64,000 nucleotides of DNA. It comes from JBBSBL01 sp963735885. Its GTDB lineage: Bacteria; Actinomycetota; Thermoleophilia; Solirubrobacterales; Solirubrobacteraceae. Of the stretch, positions 18,679 to 27,930 are shown in pieces. Below the pieces are notes generated by a model that was given only the letters and a program-made list of their open reading frames with translations, did not search any database and was not told the origin of the DNA. Location: NCBI GenBank assembly GCA_963735885.1, contig CAVTMP010000005.1, positions 62,001 to 126,000 of the forward strand, read 5' to 3'. The position numbers were made by a program, and so were the translations under genes. The first letter of the stretch is position 1, and every line of letters starts with the position of its first letter.

Positions 18679-19043
18679 TGGCCAGGTCATCCACATCCCC
18701 TGGTACGCGACGCCGTTCCGCGCTCGACCGGCTGTCGGGGGCGCTGGCCGAGATCGCGCCGGTCGCCCTGCGCTACGGCGCGACCGACTATCGCGTCTAC
18801 CGCTCGCTCGACGACCGCTACAAGTTCCTCCAGGTCGCGGGGTTCGAGGACAAGCTCGCCTTCGCGCGCTACTGGGACGGCCCGGAGTTCATCCGCTGGC
18901 GCGCGATCCACTCGAGCTGGTTCCAGGTGCCGGTGCTCTACGCGTGGCAGGACGTGGTGGCCGAGGGGGCGCTGGAGTACGACCAGGCGACGGTCGCGGA
19001 GGGCGCGGCCGAGCCGACTCCGGAGCCGCCGGCGGCGGCGTAG
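18678..19043 (+). CDS. Unknown small protein translationally coupled to ccr
   Basis: About 120 residues. The ATG shares its A with the ccr stop. Conserved-looking core: VALRYGATDYRVYRS, RYKFLQVAGFEDKLAFARYW, SSWFQVPVLYAW, followed by an acidic Pro/Ala tail. The first 15 codons make better sense in another frame (VIHIPWYATPFR), so indels near 18683 and 18720 are likely. The compact aromatic-rich domain resembles a ferredoxin-like (dabb/antibiotic-monooxygenase-sized) fold, but I do not recognise the family. Its position suggests an accessory role with Ccr. Confidence 0.55.
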   Translation: MARSSTSPGTRRRSALDRLSGALAEIAPVALRYGATDYRVYRSLDDRYKFLQVAGFEDKLAFARYWDGPEFIRWRAIHSSWFQVPVLYAWQDVVAEGALEYDQATVAEGAAEPTPEPPAAA

Positions 19044-19074
19044 GGCGGGTCTGCCGCGCCGGGCTCGGCGGGGT

Positions 19075-19141
19075 CGGCGGACGACGGACACGTCCGGTTG
19101 CCCGCTTCATCGAGGCAACCGGCCGCGCCCGTCGTCCGCCG
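19075..19141. repeat. Two-tier inverted repeat between convergent genes
   Basis: Outer perfect 13-base arms (19075-19087 CGGCGGACGACGG with 19129-19141) enclose inner perfect 9-base arms (19094-19102 CCGGTTGCC with 19114-19122) and an 11-base loop. No T-run. It may terminate transcription from both sides, or be a structured RNA. Confidence 0.65.
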
Positions 19142-19270
19142 TCGGATCTCCGGGAGCGGCGTTGGCGGCTGCCGGCGGATGGTCCGCGTCAGGTCCGCCG
19201 CGGGGGCCTTCGGCCCTGCGGCGCAGCCCGGGCGTGGCTGCTACCGGTCGGCGTGAAACGGATCGTGCTG

Positions 19271-20174
19271 CTACCCCGCCGCCCGCCGCAGCTCCAGCAG
19301 CTTCCCGCCGTAGCCGGCCGCGTAGAGCGCCGTGTGGGGGAAGCCGCGGCGTCCGGGGCCGACGGCGACCGAGCTGAGGCCGGCCTCGCCGCGGGCCAGG
19401 GCGCAGAGTCGGCGGCGGGCGTCGATCCGCCAGACCTCGCCGGCGCCGAAGGCGGCGGCGTACAGCGTGGCGCCCCTCCCGGGTCAGCCCGTCGAGGAAG
19501 GCGCCGCCGTCCGCCGCCGGCGGACTGGCCCAGGTCGTGAAGCGGCCGGTGCGCGTGTCGATGCGCAGGATCGCCGTGGGGGCGCCCGACCGGTTCGCGA
19601 AGAGGTGGCGCCCGGTGGCGTCGAGGGCGAGCCCGTTGGTGAACGGCGCCGTCGACCAGGCCCGCTGCACCCTCCCCCGCGGCGAGATCCGGTCGACGGT
19701 CGGCTGGAAGTCGTCGGAGGCGTAGAACGTGCCGTCCTTCGCGCGGACCACGCCGTTGGCCATCGACAGGCCGCGGGCGAACACCCGCTTGCGGCCGGTC
19801 CGCGGATCGACCACGTAGAGCCCGGCCCGCCCGGCGGCCGGCGCCGCCTGCCCGTTGGCGATGTTGTTCCCGAACCCGACGTAGACGCGGCCCTTCGGGT
19901 CGAGGGCGATCCCGCCCGGATCGTCGATGCCGGAGGCCAGCACGCGGGGACGGGCGCCACGCCGCTGGACCACCATGAGCGCCTGCCGCGTGCGGTCGGT
20001 GAAGAGCAGCCGGCCGGCGGCGTCGAAGGCGAGCGACTCGAGCTGGCCCTGGCCGCTGAGGAGCGCGCGCGGCGCCGGGCGCGAGCCCGGGCAGTCCGGG
20101 AGCGTCGAGGCGGCTGCCGCGGTGGCGGGCAGCGCGAGCGTGGCCGCCACCGCGATCGCGACGGCGAGCCTCAT
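19271..20174 (-). CDS. Secreted SMP-30/NHL-type beta-propeller protein
   Basis: About 300 residues. Signal peptide (AVAIAVAATLALPATAAA), then repeated propeller blades: LAFDAAGRLLFTDR, IALDPKGRVYVGFG, RAKDGTFYASDD, LALDATGRHLFANR. The pattern matches the SMP-30/gluconolactonase/strictosidine-synthase-like superfamily; whether it is catalytic is unclear. One-base insertion near 19472 shifts the frame before the last blade (AAFGAGEVWRID...YAAGYGGKLLEL). ATG overlaps the clpS stop by 4 bases, an odd pairing of a secreted protein with a protease adaptor. Confidence 0.65.
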
Positions 20175-20461
20175 GCCGGCTCGAGCGGCGCCATCGTGAG
20201 GCCCGCGTCGCGGAGCTGCTCCCAGTAGAGCTCGGCGATCTCCGCTGGCCGGCCCAGACGATCGCCTGGCCGGTGTTGTGGATCGCGGTCGGCGTAGGCG
20301 AAGCCCTGCTCGACGCTCACGCCGGGGATGTGGCGGGCGAGCGTGTGGGCGACGTGCGTCGAAGGTGTTGTGGTCGTCGTTGCGGACGATCACGCGCCAG
20401 TGGCCGCCGAGGCCCCGTACCCGGGCCCGGCGACGCGCGCGCGCTCGACGGTCTGCGGCAT
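20171..20461 (-). CDS. clpS: ClpS adaptor for ClpAP/ClpCP N-end rule degradation (frame breaks)
   Basis: About 96 residues after repair. Diagnostic segments: WRVIVRNDDHNTFDHVAHTLARHIPG, split by indels, then GFAYADRIHNTGQAIVWAG and EIAELYWEQLRDAGL. The NDDHNTFDHV loop forms the N-degron pocket. ClpS delivers proteins with destabilising N-termini to the Clp protease. Breaks lie near 20420, 20362, 20283 and 20251. Start ATG at 20461 is supported by TAGCAT 7 bases upstream, a box that overlaps the stop codon of the upstream hydrolase gene. Confidence 0.85.
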
Positions 20462-20468
20462 CGCCGCG

Positions 20469-20474
20469 ATGCTA
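20469..20474 (-). promoter_or_regulatory. -10 box (TAGCAT) of clpS, overlapping upstream stop codon
   Basis: TAGCAT, 7 bases, ATG at 20461. Its TAG (20472-20474) is also the stop codon of the MBL gene, so clpS can be expressed independently. Confidence 0.5.
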
Positions 20475-21421
20475 CCGCGCGGCGGCCTGCGGCGCGCTCG
20501 CGCGCTTGGCCCAGTAGCGCGCCGAGGCCGGCGTACTGGGAGCGGGCGGAGGAGGCGCTGCTCGAACACCGCGGCGGTGCGCTCGTGCCGCGGCCGCCGC
20601 GAGTCGCGCCCGGACGCGCGCCGCGAACGCGTCGTGCGTCGAGGTCGCGCGCCAGCCCGGCGTGGGCGTCGAGGCTCGCGCGCGTGCGCCGTCGATCTGC
20701 GCGGCGACGTCGTCGACCGCGCCGAAGTGGGTGAGCGCGAGGCGCGCCGGGCTCCCAGGCGGCGATCGCGGTCGAGCGAGGCGCTGCCACGCCTCGACGT
20801 CGATGTCCGGCGGCGGGGTCGGCGCGAGCGTGACGCCGCGGGCGGGATGCGCACGCCGGCCATGTCGCCGACGAAGGCCCGCCGGTCGCCTCGTGGCAGG
20901 TAGGCGACGTGGTGGGAGGCGTGGCCGGGCGTGTAGCGCGACCGCGAACCCGCCGGCGAGGTCGAGCGTCTCGCCGCCGGCGAGCACGTGGAGGCGCTCC
21001 TCGGGCACCGGCAGCGATCTCGCCCCACAGGCGCTCCATGTCCTCGCCGTAGAGGCGCGCGGCGCTCGCGCAGCAGCCTCGACGGGTCGACGACGTGGGG
21101 CGCGCCGCGCTCGTGGACGTAGACGGCCAGGTCGGGCCAGCGGCGCACGAGCGTCGCCGGCCGCGCCGGCGTGGTCGAGGTGGATGTGGGTGAGCAGGAT
21201 CGCGCGCGGGCGACGACCCCCGAGCAGCCGCGAGCAGCGTCTCCGCGCAGGACGCCGGGCCGGGATCGACGAGGCACGTCGCCCACCCGCCAGCAGCAGA
21301 TGACGCGCTCGCGGCCGAGGTGCCGGACGTCGAGCGGCTCGAGGTCGGGCGGGAGCTCACGGCCGCCGGACGGTAGCCCAGACGATCGGCCCCGCGTACG
21401 CGGGGTCGCGGAATCACTCAT
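20472..21421 (-). CDS. Metallo-beta-lactamase-fold hydrolase (several frame breaks)
   Basis: About 310 residues when reassembled from three frames. Metal-binding motif THIHLDHAG (HxHxDH), then YTPGHASHHVAYL with the next metal His, GDMAGVRIP and a C-terminal LTHFGAVDD. Belongs to the glyoxalase II/RNase Z-like superfamily of metal hydrolases; substrate not evident. At least four indels between 20.5 and 21.3 kb. Divergent from ecm with only 28 bases between starts, so both promoters overlap. Confidence 0.7.
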
Positions 21422-21433
21422 CTCACCGGCCGG

Positions 21434-21439
21434 TACGAT
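21434..21439 (+). promoter_or_regulatory. -10 box (TACGAT), leaderless start of ecm
   Basis: TACGAT, 10-base spacer, ATG at 21450; no ribosome site. Confidence 0.45.
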
Positions 21440-21449
21440 CGAGGCCACG

Positions 21450-23458
21450 ATGAGCGAGCACCGCCTGCCCGAGCCCGACCGCCCGTGGATGATGCGGACC
21501 TACGCCGGCCACTCGACCGCGGCGAGGTCCAACGAGCTCTACCGCGGGCAACCTCGCGAAGGGCCAGACCGGCCTGTCGATCGCCTTCGACCTGCCGACG
21601 CAGACCGGCTACGACCCCGATCACGAGCTCGCCCGCGGCGAGGTCGGCAAGGTCGGCGTGCCGGTCGCGCACCAGCGGCGACATGCAGGCGCTGCTCGAC
21701 GGCATCCCGCTCGACCGCATGAACACGTCGATGACGATCAACGCGACGGCGGCGTGGCTGCTGGCGCTCTACATCGTCGCGGCGGAGGAGCACGGCGTCG
21801 AGGCCGCGCTGCTCCAGGGCACGACGCAGAACGACATCATCAAGGAGTACCTCTCGCGCGGCACCTACGCCTTCCCGCCCGGGCCCTCGATGCGGCTGAT
21901 CGCCGACATGGTCGCCTACACGCGTCGACGCACGTCCCGAAGTGGAACCCGATCAACGTCTGCTCCTACCACCTGCAGGAGGCCGGGGCGACGCCGGTGC
22001 AGGAGATCGCCTACGCGATGAGCAACGCGATCGCCGTGCTCGACGCGGTCCGCGAGCGCGTCGACGAGGACGCTGATGCGCGACGGTGTTCGGGCGCATC
22101 TCGTTCTTCGTCAACGCCGGCGTGCGCTTCGTCGAGGAGCACGCGAAGCTGCGCGCGATGGCGCTGCTGTGGGACGAGCTCGGGCGCGAGCGCTACGGCG
22201 TGGAGGACGAGCGGCAGCTGCGCTTCCGCTACGGCGTGCAGGTGAACTCGCTCGGGCTCACCGAGGCGCAGCCGGAGAACAACGTGCAGCGGATCGTGCT
22301 CGAGGCGCTCGCCGTGACGCTCGGCCGCAACGCCCGCGCGCGCGCGATCCAGCTCCCGGCCTGGAACGAGGCGCTCGGCCTGCCGCGCCCGTGGGACCAG
22401 CAGTGGTCGCTGCGCATCCAGCAGGTCCTCGCCTACGAGACCGACCTGCTCGAGTACCCCGACATCTTCGAGGGCTCGACGGTGATGGACGGGCTCGTCG
22501 CCGAGCTGCTCGAGGGCGCGCGCGCCGAGATGGCGATCGTGGCCGAGCACGGCGGCGCGGTCGAGGCCGTCCCGTACATGAAGGCCGCGCTGGTCGAGTC
22601 CCACCGCGAGCGGCTGCGGCGGATCGAGGCGGGCGAGCAGGTCGTCGTCGGCCAGAACCGCTTCACCGAGACCGAGCACTCGCCGCTCACCGACGGACGC
22701 CGAGGGCGGCATCCTCGTCGTCGACCCCGCGGTGGAGGCCGAGCAGCGCGACGCGCTCGACGCGTGGCGCGCGGCGCGCGACCAGGCCGCGGTGGACGCC
22801 GCGCTGGCGGAGCTCGCGCGGGTCGCCCGCGAGCCGGAGGAGAACATCATGCCGGCGACGATCGCCGCCGCCCGCGCCGGCGCGACGACCGGCGAGTGGT
22901 CGCAGGCGCTGCGCGACGTGTTCGGCTACTACCGGGCGCCGACCGGCGTCGGCGAGGCGGCGGCGCCGCTCGCCGGCGACGACGAGCTCGCCGCGCTGCG
23001 CGACGAGGTCGAGCGCGTCTCCGAGGCGCTCGGCCGGCGGCTCAAGATCCTCGTCGGCAAGCCCGGGCTCGACGGCCACTCCAACGGCGCCGAGCAGATC
23101 GCCGTGCGGGCGCGGGACGCCGGGCATGGACGTCGTCTACGAGGGCATCCGCCTCACGCCGTCGCAGATCGCCGCCTCGGCGCTGCAGGAGGGCGTCCAC
23201 GTGGTCGGCCTCTCGATCCTCTCCGGCTCGCACCTCGAGCTGATCCCCGACGTGATCGCGGCGCTGCGCGAGGCCGGCGGATCGGCGACGTGCCGGTGGT
23301 CGTCGGCGGGATCATCCCCGACGCCGACGCGCCCCGCCTGCGCGAGGCCGGCGTCGCGGCGGTCTACACGCCCGAAGGACTTCGACCTCACGCGGATCAT
23401 GCGCGACATCGTGGCGCTCGTGGCCGAGCGCAACGGGGTCACGGCACCCTCCGGCTGA
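21450..23458 (+). CDS. ecm: Ethylmalonyl-CoA mutase, B12-dependent (about ten frame breaks)
   Basis: About 665 residues after repair, single-chain mutase with N-terminal TIM-barrel and C-terminal cobalamin domain. Segments: FDLPTQTGYDPDHELARGEVGK, split in frame, MNTSMTINATAAWLLALYI, NPINVCSYHLQEAGATPVQE, GLTEAQPENNVQRIV, LPRPWDQQWSLRIQQVL; B12 loop GLDGHSNGAEQ (DxHxxG), then GLSILSGSHLEL and VGGIIPDAD. The pattern matches the Streptomyces MeaA/Ecm group rather than classic methylmalonyl-CoA mutase. Interconverts ethylmalonyl-CoA and methylsuccinyl-CoA. Indels lie near 21548, 21676, 21915-21925, 22072-22079, 22697, 23124, 23281 and 23375; no in-place nonsense change was noticed. Confidence 0.88.
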
Positions 23459-23459
23459 C

Positions 23460-24509
23460 GTGGCCGACCGGCGGAGCGGTCTCCGCGGCGACTCGGAAGC
23501 GGAGCCGGGAGGCCGGGAGGGCTCGCGCCGCGAGCCCGGTCACGAGGCCGGCGCCGAGCTGGGCCGCCGCCTGCGCGACGGCGACCTCGGCGCGGCGCCC
23601 GCGGTCCTGAACCTCGTCGAGAGCCGGGCGCCCGGCGACCGCGCCGAGGTCGCGGCGCTGCTCGCCGAGGTCGCCCCGGCCGCGCTCGGCGGCGAGGCCC
23701 CGGCGCACGTCGTCGGCGTCACCGGGCCGCCCGGCGCCGGCAAGTCGTCGCTGCTGTCCGCGCTCGTGGCCGCCTGGCGGGCGGCGGGGCGCACCGTCGC
23801 GGTGCTCGCGGTCGACCCGTCCTCCAAGCGCTCCGGCGGCGCGCTGCTCGGCGACCGCGCGCGGATCGACTCCGATCCCGCCGACCGCGGCGTCTTCATC
23901 CGCTCGACGGCCGCCGGGCGGCCGGCTCGGCGGGCTCGCGCCCGCCACGCGCGCGGCCGCGCACGCGCTCGCGGCGGCGTTCGACGTCGTGGTGATCGAG
24001 ACGGTGGGCGTCGGGCAGTCGGAGACCGAGGTCGCCGAGGTCGCCGACACGGTCGCCGTCGTCGTGCAGCCCGGCTCCGGCGACGTGCTGCAGTTCCTGA
24101 AGGCCGGGATCATGGAGATCCCCGACGTGCTCGTCGTCACGAAGGCCGACCTCGGGCATCGTGGCCGAGCGGGCGCGCCGCGACCTGCACGCGGCGCTGC
24201 GCTCGCTCGGCGCCGGACGCCGAGGTCGTCGCGGTCTCCTCGCGTGCCGCCGCCGCAGCGGCATCGACGAGCTGCGTCGACCGCGCTCGACGCCCACCGC
24301 GCGGCGCTCGACGTGCCCGCCCGGCGGCTGCGCGCGCGCCGCGCCCACGCGCTCGCCGACTTCGTCGCCGAGCACGGCGAGCGCGGCCTGCGCGCGCTCG
24401 GCGGGCGCCGCGAGGCCGAGCGCTGGCTCGCGGAGCCAGGACCCGGGGCTCGACGTCGCCGGCGCTCGAGCGGGAGCTCAGCCGACGAGCTTGGCCTTCA
24501 TCGAGTTGA
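23460..24509 (+). CDS. meaB: MeaB-type G-protein chaperone of the B12 mutase (frame breaks)
   Basis: About 345 residues. P-loop GPPGAGKSSLL, then AVDPSSKRSGGALLGDRARI and IETVGVGQSETEVAEVADT (switch and DxxG region), LVVTKADL (NKxD-type base recognition as TKAD). MeaB/ArgK GTPases protect and reload adenosylcobalamin in acyl-CoA mutases. It starts 1 base after the ecm stop codon. Frame breaks near 23930, 24156, 24212, 24260-24295, 24437 and 24460; the repaired end LERELSRRAWPSSS overlaps the convergent SHOCT gene by 32 bases. Confidence 0.85.
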   Translation: MADRRSGLRGDSEAEPGGREGSRREPGHEAGAELGRRLRDGDLGAAPAVLNLVESRAPGDRAEVAALLAEVAPAALGGEAPAHVVGVTGPPGAGKSSLLSALVAAWRAAGRTVAVLAVDPSSKRSGGALLGDRARIDSDPADRGVFIRSTAAGRPARRARARHARGRARARGGVRRRGDRDGGRRAVGDRGRRGRRHGRRRRAARLRRRAAVPEGRDHGDPRRARRHEGRPRASWPSGRAATCTRRCARSAPDAEVVAVSSRAAAAAASTSCVDRARRPPRGARRARPAAARAPRPRARRLRRRARRARPARARRAPRGRALARGARTRGSTSPALERELSRRAWPSSS

Positions 24510-24873
24510 ACTCCTCCTCGGAGATCGTCCCGTTCGCCTTGAGCTCGGCGAGCTTCGCGAGCTCGTCCGCCTGCGAGCCGCCGGCGGTCTGGCGCACGTA
24601 GTCGTCGAGCTGCTTCTTCGCCTCGGTCTGCTCCTTGATGGCCCGGTCGCGCATGCCGTGGCCGCGGGCGATGAGGTAGATCAGCGCGGTGAGGAACGGG
24701 AGGAAGACCAGGAACAGGACCCAGACCGCCTTCCACCACCCGGACAGCTCGTGATCGCGGAACAGGTCGGTGAGGATCACGATCAGGATCCAGATCCAGA
24801 TCACCAGGAAGAAGATGCCCAGGATGGTGACCAGGGCGTCGCCGAGCGTGTAGTCGGCCAGCGGCAGGGACAT
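24478..24873 (-). CDS. Membrane protein with PLDc_N-like helices and SHOCT domain
   Basis: 131 residues. Two membrane helices (VTILGIFFLVIWIWILIVIL and WWKAVWVLFLVFLPFLTALI) in the pattern of the phospholipase D N-terminal module, a short linker, and a C-terminal SHOCT motif (LAKLAELKANGTISEEEFNSMKAKLV). ATG at 24873 follows GAGG. Common in actinobacteria; function unknown. The same SHOCT motif appears in the next gene. Confidence 0.75.
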   Translation of the reverse strand: MSLPLADYTLGDALVTILGIFFLVIWIWILIVILTDLFRDHELSGWWKAVWVLFLVFLPFLTALIYLIARGHGMRDRAIKEQTEAKKQLDDYVRQTAGGSQADELAKLAELKANGTISEEEFNSMKAKLVG

Positions 24874-25003
24874 GAGGACCTCGTTCAAGTCGATGTGGTG
24901 GAGCTGCCCGTGGTACGGGCGCTGACAGGGTAGCCACGTCCGCCGCCCGAGCGCGGCCGGCTCGCCCGGCCCGCGGCGCCGGCGCCGGCGCCGAACCGGG
25001 CGA

Positions 25004-25009
25004 TACGCT
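25004..25009 (+). promoter_or_regulatory. -10 box (TACGCT), leaderless start
   Basis: TACGCT, 7 bases, ATG at 25017. Confidence 0.45.
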
Positions 25010-25016
25010 GCGGTCG

Positions 25017-26789
25017 ATGAGCGCGGACGCCTCTCCTCCGGCGTCGCCGCCGCCGGAGGCGCCCGCCGGGCGGCTGTGGCCGACGGTGTGCGTCGTCCTC
25101 GCGTCGATCTTCCTGCTGCTCGGCTCGTTCGCGAACTGGGCCGACCGCCAGCTGCTCAACACCGACGACTGGGTGTCCACGAGCGGCAAGCTCCTCGAGA
25201 ACAAGGACATCCGCGACGCGCTCGGCCCCTACCTCGTCGACCAGCTCTACCAGCAGGTCGACGTCGCCCAGGAGCTGAAGACCGTCCTGCCCACCGAGAT
25301 CCAGCCGCTCGCGGGCCCGGCCGCGGGCGGGCTGCGCCAGCTCGCGGAGCAGGTCGCCGGCCAGGCGCTCGCCAACGGGCGCGTGCAGGGGTTCTGGCAG
25401 GACGCGAACCGCGCGGCGCACCAGCAGTTCGTGAAGATCCTCGAGGGCGGCAGCAACAAGGTCTCGACGCAGAGAGGCCAGGTGCAGCTCGAGCTCCGCG
25501 ACCTCGTCGCCCAGATCGCGGCGCGCGTGGGGCTGCCGTCGGACCTCGCCCAGAAGATCCCCGACAGCGCCGCCCAGCTGACGGTGTTCCGGTCCCAGGA
25601 CCTCAAGGACGCACAGGACGCGACGCAGGTCCTGCGCGGACTCGTCTGGGTCCTCCCGATCCTCGTGATCGGGCTCTACGTGCTCGCCGTCGTGCTCGCG
25701 CGCGGGCGACGCCGGCGAACCGTGATGGCGATCGGCGGCAGCTTCGTGATCGTCGGCGTGCTCGGTGCTCGTGCTGCGCGAGCTGGCCGGGAACGTGGTC
25801 GTCGACGACGTCGCCAAGACGGCGGCCGCGGAGCCCGCGGCCGCCGCGACGTGGTCGATCGGCACCTCGCTGCTGCAGGAGATCGGGGTCGCCACGATCT
25901 TCTTCGGGTTCCTGCTCGTCGCCGGCGGGTGGGTCGGCGGCCCGATGCGCGCCGCGGTCGCGGTGCGCCGGACGCTCGCCCCGCCCCTGCACGAGTACCC
26001 CGTCGCCGCCTACGTCGTCGCGCTCCTGCTGGCGCTGCTGGTCCTGCTCTGGCAGCCGTTCAACTTCGGCCGCTCGCTCGCCTCCGCGGTCGCGCTGCTG
26101 ATCGTCACGATCGCCGGGCTCTGGGCGCTGCGCCGGGAGACCGCGCGGGAGTTCCCCGGCGCGTCGACCGCCGACCTGGCGAGCCGGATGAGGTCGGCCG
26201 TCGATCGCGCGGCCCGGAGCGTCCGCGGCGGGACCGCCTCGATGCGGGGCCGCGTCTCCTCGGCGGCGGCCGAGCGGGGCGAGCGCCGGGCCGCCGGGGC
26301 GGCCGGGGCGGCGGAGGACCGCCTCGCCCGGCTCGAGCGCCTCGTCGCGCTGCGGGACGCCGGCGCCCTGACGGCGGAGGAGTTCGCCGCCGAGAAGGCC
26401 GCGGTGATGGGCCCCTCCGCGACGTCCGCCACGACGGCCGCCGCGGAGGATCCGCCGACGCAGCCGACCCGCCGACCCCGCCCGCCCAGCCGACGCCGCC
26501 CGCCCGACCGGCGGAGCGCCGTCCCCGGGCCCGGCTAGCCGCCGCGCTCCCCCGTGTCGGTCTCGCCTACGTCGGCCGGAACCTCGGCGGGGCGTCGTGG
26601 TTCATCCCGTGGCTCGCCGCCTTCGGCTGCCTCATCGGCCTGAACGTCGCCAGCGCGCGCGGCAACCGCGGGGTCGCGCTCGTGCTCCTCTTCGCCTTCG
26701 GCGGCCTGCTCGGGGTGCGCACCGCCGGGATCTTCCTCGACGTCTTCAACGTCTTCCTGCTCTTCCTGCGGCTGTTCGGGCGGCGCTGA
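25017..26789 (+). CDS. Multi-pass membrane protein with SHOCT motif (two frame breaks)
   Basis: Up to about 590 residues. One N-terminal helix (TVCVVLASIFLLLGSFANWA), a 170-residue extracytoplasmic domain, then several helices, a long charged region and a SHOCT motif (LERLVALRDAGALTAEEFAAEKAAVM). An insertion near 25763 shifts the frame once. Near 26455 a Pro-rich linker (QPTPPARPAERR) is better read back in the first frame and leads to two more helices ending LFLRLFGRR at 26789. If that second shift is not real, the protein stops at 26538 and the two-helix piece is a separate gene lacking a clear start. Function unknown. Confidence 0.55.
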   Translation: MSADASPPASPPPEAPAGRLWPTVCVVLASIFLLLGSFANWADRQLLNTDDWVSTSGKLLENKDIRDALGPYLVDQLYQQVDVAQELKTVLPTEIQPLAGPAAGGLRQLAEQVAGQALANGRVQGFWQDANRAAHQQFVKILEGGSNKVSTQRGQVQLELRDLVAQIAARVGLPSDLAQKIPDSAAQLTVFRSQDLKDAQDATQVLRGLVWVLPILVIGLYVLAVVLARGRRRRTVMAIGGSFVIVGVLGARAARAGRERGRRRRRQDGGRGARGRRDVVDRHLAAAGDRGRHDLLRVPARRRRVGRRPDARRGRGAPDARPAPARVPRRRLRRRAPAGAAGPALAAVQLRPLARLRGRAADRHDRRALGAAPGDRAGVPRRVDRRPGEPDEVGRRSRGPERPRRDRLDAGPRLLGGGRAGRAPGRRGGRGGGGPPRPARAPRRAAGRRRPDGGGVRRREGRGDGPLRDVRHDGRRGGSADAADPPTPPAQPTPPARPAERRPRARLAAALPRVGLAYVGRNLGGASWFIPWLAAFGCLIGLNVASARGNRGVALVLLFAFGGLLGVRTAGIFLDVFNVFLLFLRLFGRR

Positions 26790-26804
26790 GCCCGGCGCCG
26801 GCGC

Positions 26805-27747
26805 CTACGTGGCGTCGGGCAACTCGGCCCAGTCGCGCGTGAGGAACAGCCACAGCGCGAGCCCGGCGAACGGGCCGTAGCGGCGGAAGCGGCGCTCGAT
26901 CGTCCGGTCCGATGCGCGGCGCCGGCCGGTCAGCCGGGCGAACGTCGGGCGCGTCCACGAGTCGAGGATGAGCCGCGAGGGCCGGCCGATGAGCATCATC
27001 ACGTGCGCGGCGGCGTAGGGGCCGATGCCCGGCAGCGCCTCGAGCGCCGTCCCCACGGCGTCGTCGTCCATCTCCTCCCGCGAGGCGTGCGCCAGGGACT
27101 CGAGGTCGACGCCCCGCTCGGCCACCGCGACGGCCACGCCGTGGAGCGACGTCGCCCGGTAGCCGGCGCGCGCCACGTCGCGGTAGAACGCCTCCCCGGC
27201 CGCGGCCATCGCCGCCGGGGCGGGGAAGGCGCGCCCGAGCGGCCCCTCGGCCGGGGCGCCGGGCGCCGGGTCGCCGAGCCGGCCGACGATGGCGCCGATC
27301 ATCCGCTCGGTGGCGGACCAGGCGCAGTTCGTCGTGCAGATCGTCTTGACGACGTCCTCGAACACCGTCTGGCCGCGGGCCATCCGCCCGGCGCCGGAGG
27401 TGACCCAGGCGAGGTCCGGCGTCGTCGGCGGCCAGCGCGTAGAAGGCCGAGAGGTCGTCGTCGAGGCTGAGGACGTGGCGGACCTCGTCGAGGAGCTCGG
27501 CGGCGAGCCGCGCGCCGGGCGCGCGGCCTCCGACCTCCACGACGGCGCGGCGCCGCCCGGCCGGGCCGACGGTGACGGTCCGCGGCCCGCCCGAGGTGGC
27601 GAGCGTGACCTCGAGGCCGCGGCGGTCGTCCACCACCCGCATCGGCGCGAGCTCGGCGAGGCCGTGCGAGCTGACGATGCGGCCGAGGTCGACCGGCTCG
27701 CCGGCCGGCCCGCGGAGCGCCAGCGCGAGCGGCGCCGCGGGGCTCAC
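26805..27747 (-). CDS. HhH-GPD DNA-3-methyladenine glycosylase II-like (one frame break)
   Basis: About 313 residues. N-terminal AlkA-like domain, then a helix-hairpin-helix LPGIGPYAAAHVMMLIG followed by the catalytic Asp region ILDSWTRPTF. Removes alkylated bases in base excision repair. A one-base insertion near 27422 separates YALAADD from MARGQTVFEDVVKTICTTNC; the joined sequence is continuous with the family. GTG start, no ribosome site seen. Tail-to-tail with the membrane protein gene, 15 bases apart. Confidence 0.78.
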
Positions 27748-27865
27748 GCGGCCGTGGCGGTCGGGCGGGGCCTCACCGGCGGGCCATGCTAGAGCGGCGG
27801 GGTGATGCCCGCGCGCCGCCGACCGGGCCGTGCCCGTCGGCCGAGGTCCTGTCGATTCCGAGATC

Positions 27866-27886
27866 TGAGACTGATTCCCATTCTTA
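27866..27886 (+). promoter_or_regulatory. Candidate Zur box upstream of zinc operon
   Basis: TGAGACTGATTCCCATTCTTA, 45 bases before the first zinc gene, has the AT-rich TGA..GATT..CATT..A shape of Fur/Zur operators and lies in a locally AT-rich patch. AGACT/AGTCT arms (27869-27873, 27891-27895) flank it. Inferred target of the Zur gene at the operon end. Confidence 0.45.
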
Positions 27887-27930
27887 CGCTAGTCTGCTCG
27901 CGGTCCCGTCCTTGCCGGAGGACGTCCGCG

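Noticed and set aside
18085..24509. Programmed frameshifting as the explanation for breaks in ccr, ecm and meaB
   Set aside because: Too many sites per gene, no shared slippery heptamer or downstream structure, and unrelated genes nearby show the same breaks.
26500..26789. Independent two-helix gene
   Set aside because: No start codon in the correct frame with a promoter or ribosome site; better explained as the end of the preceding gene after a frame break, although not excluded.
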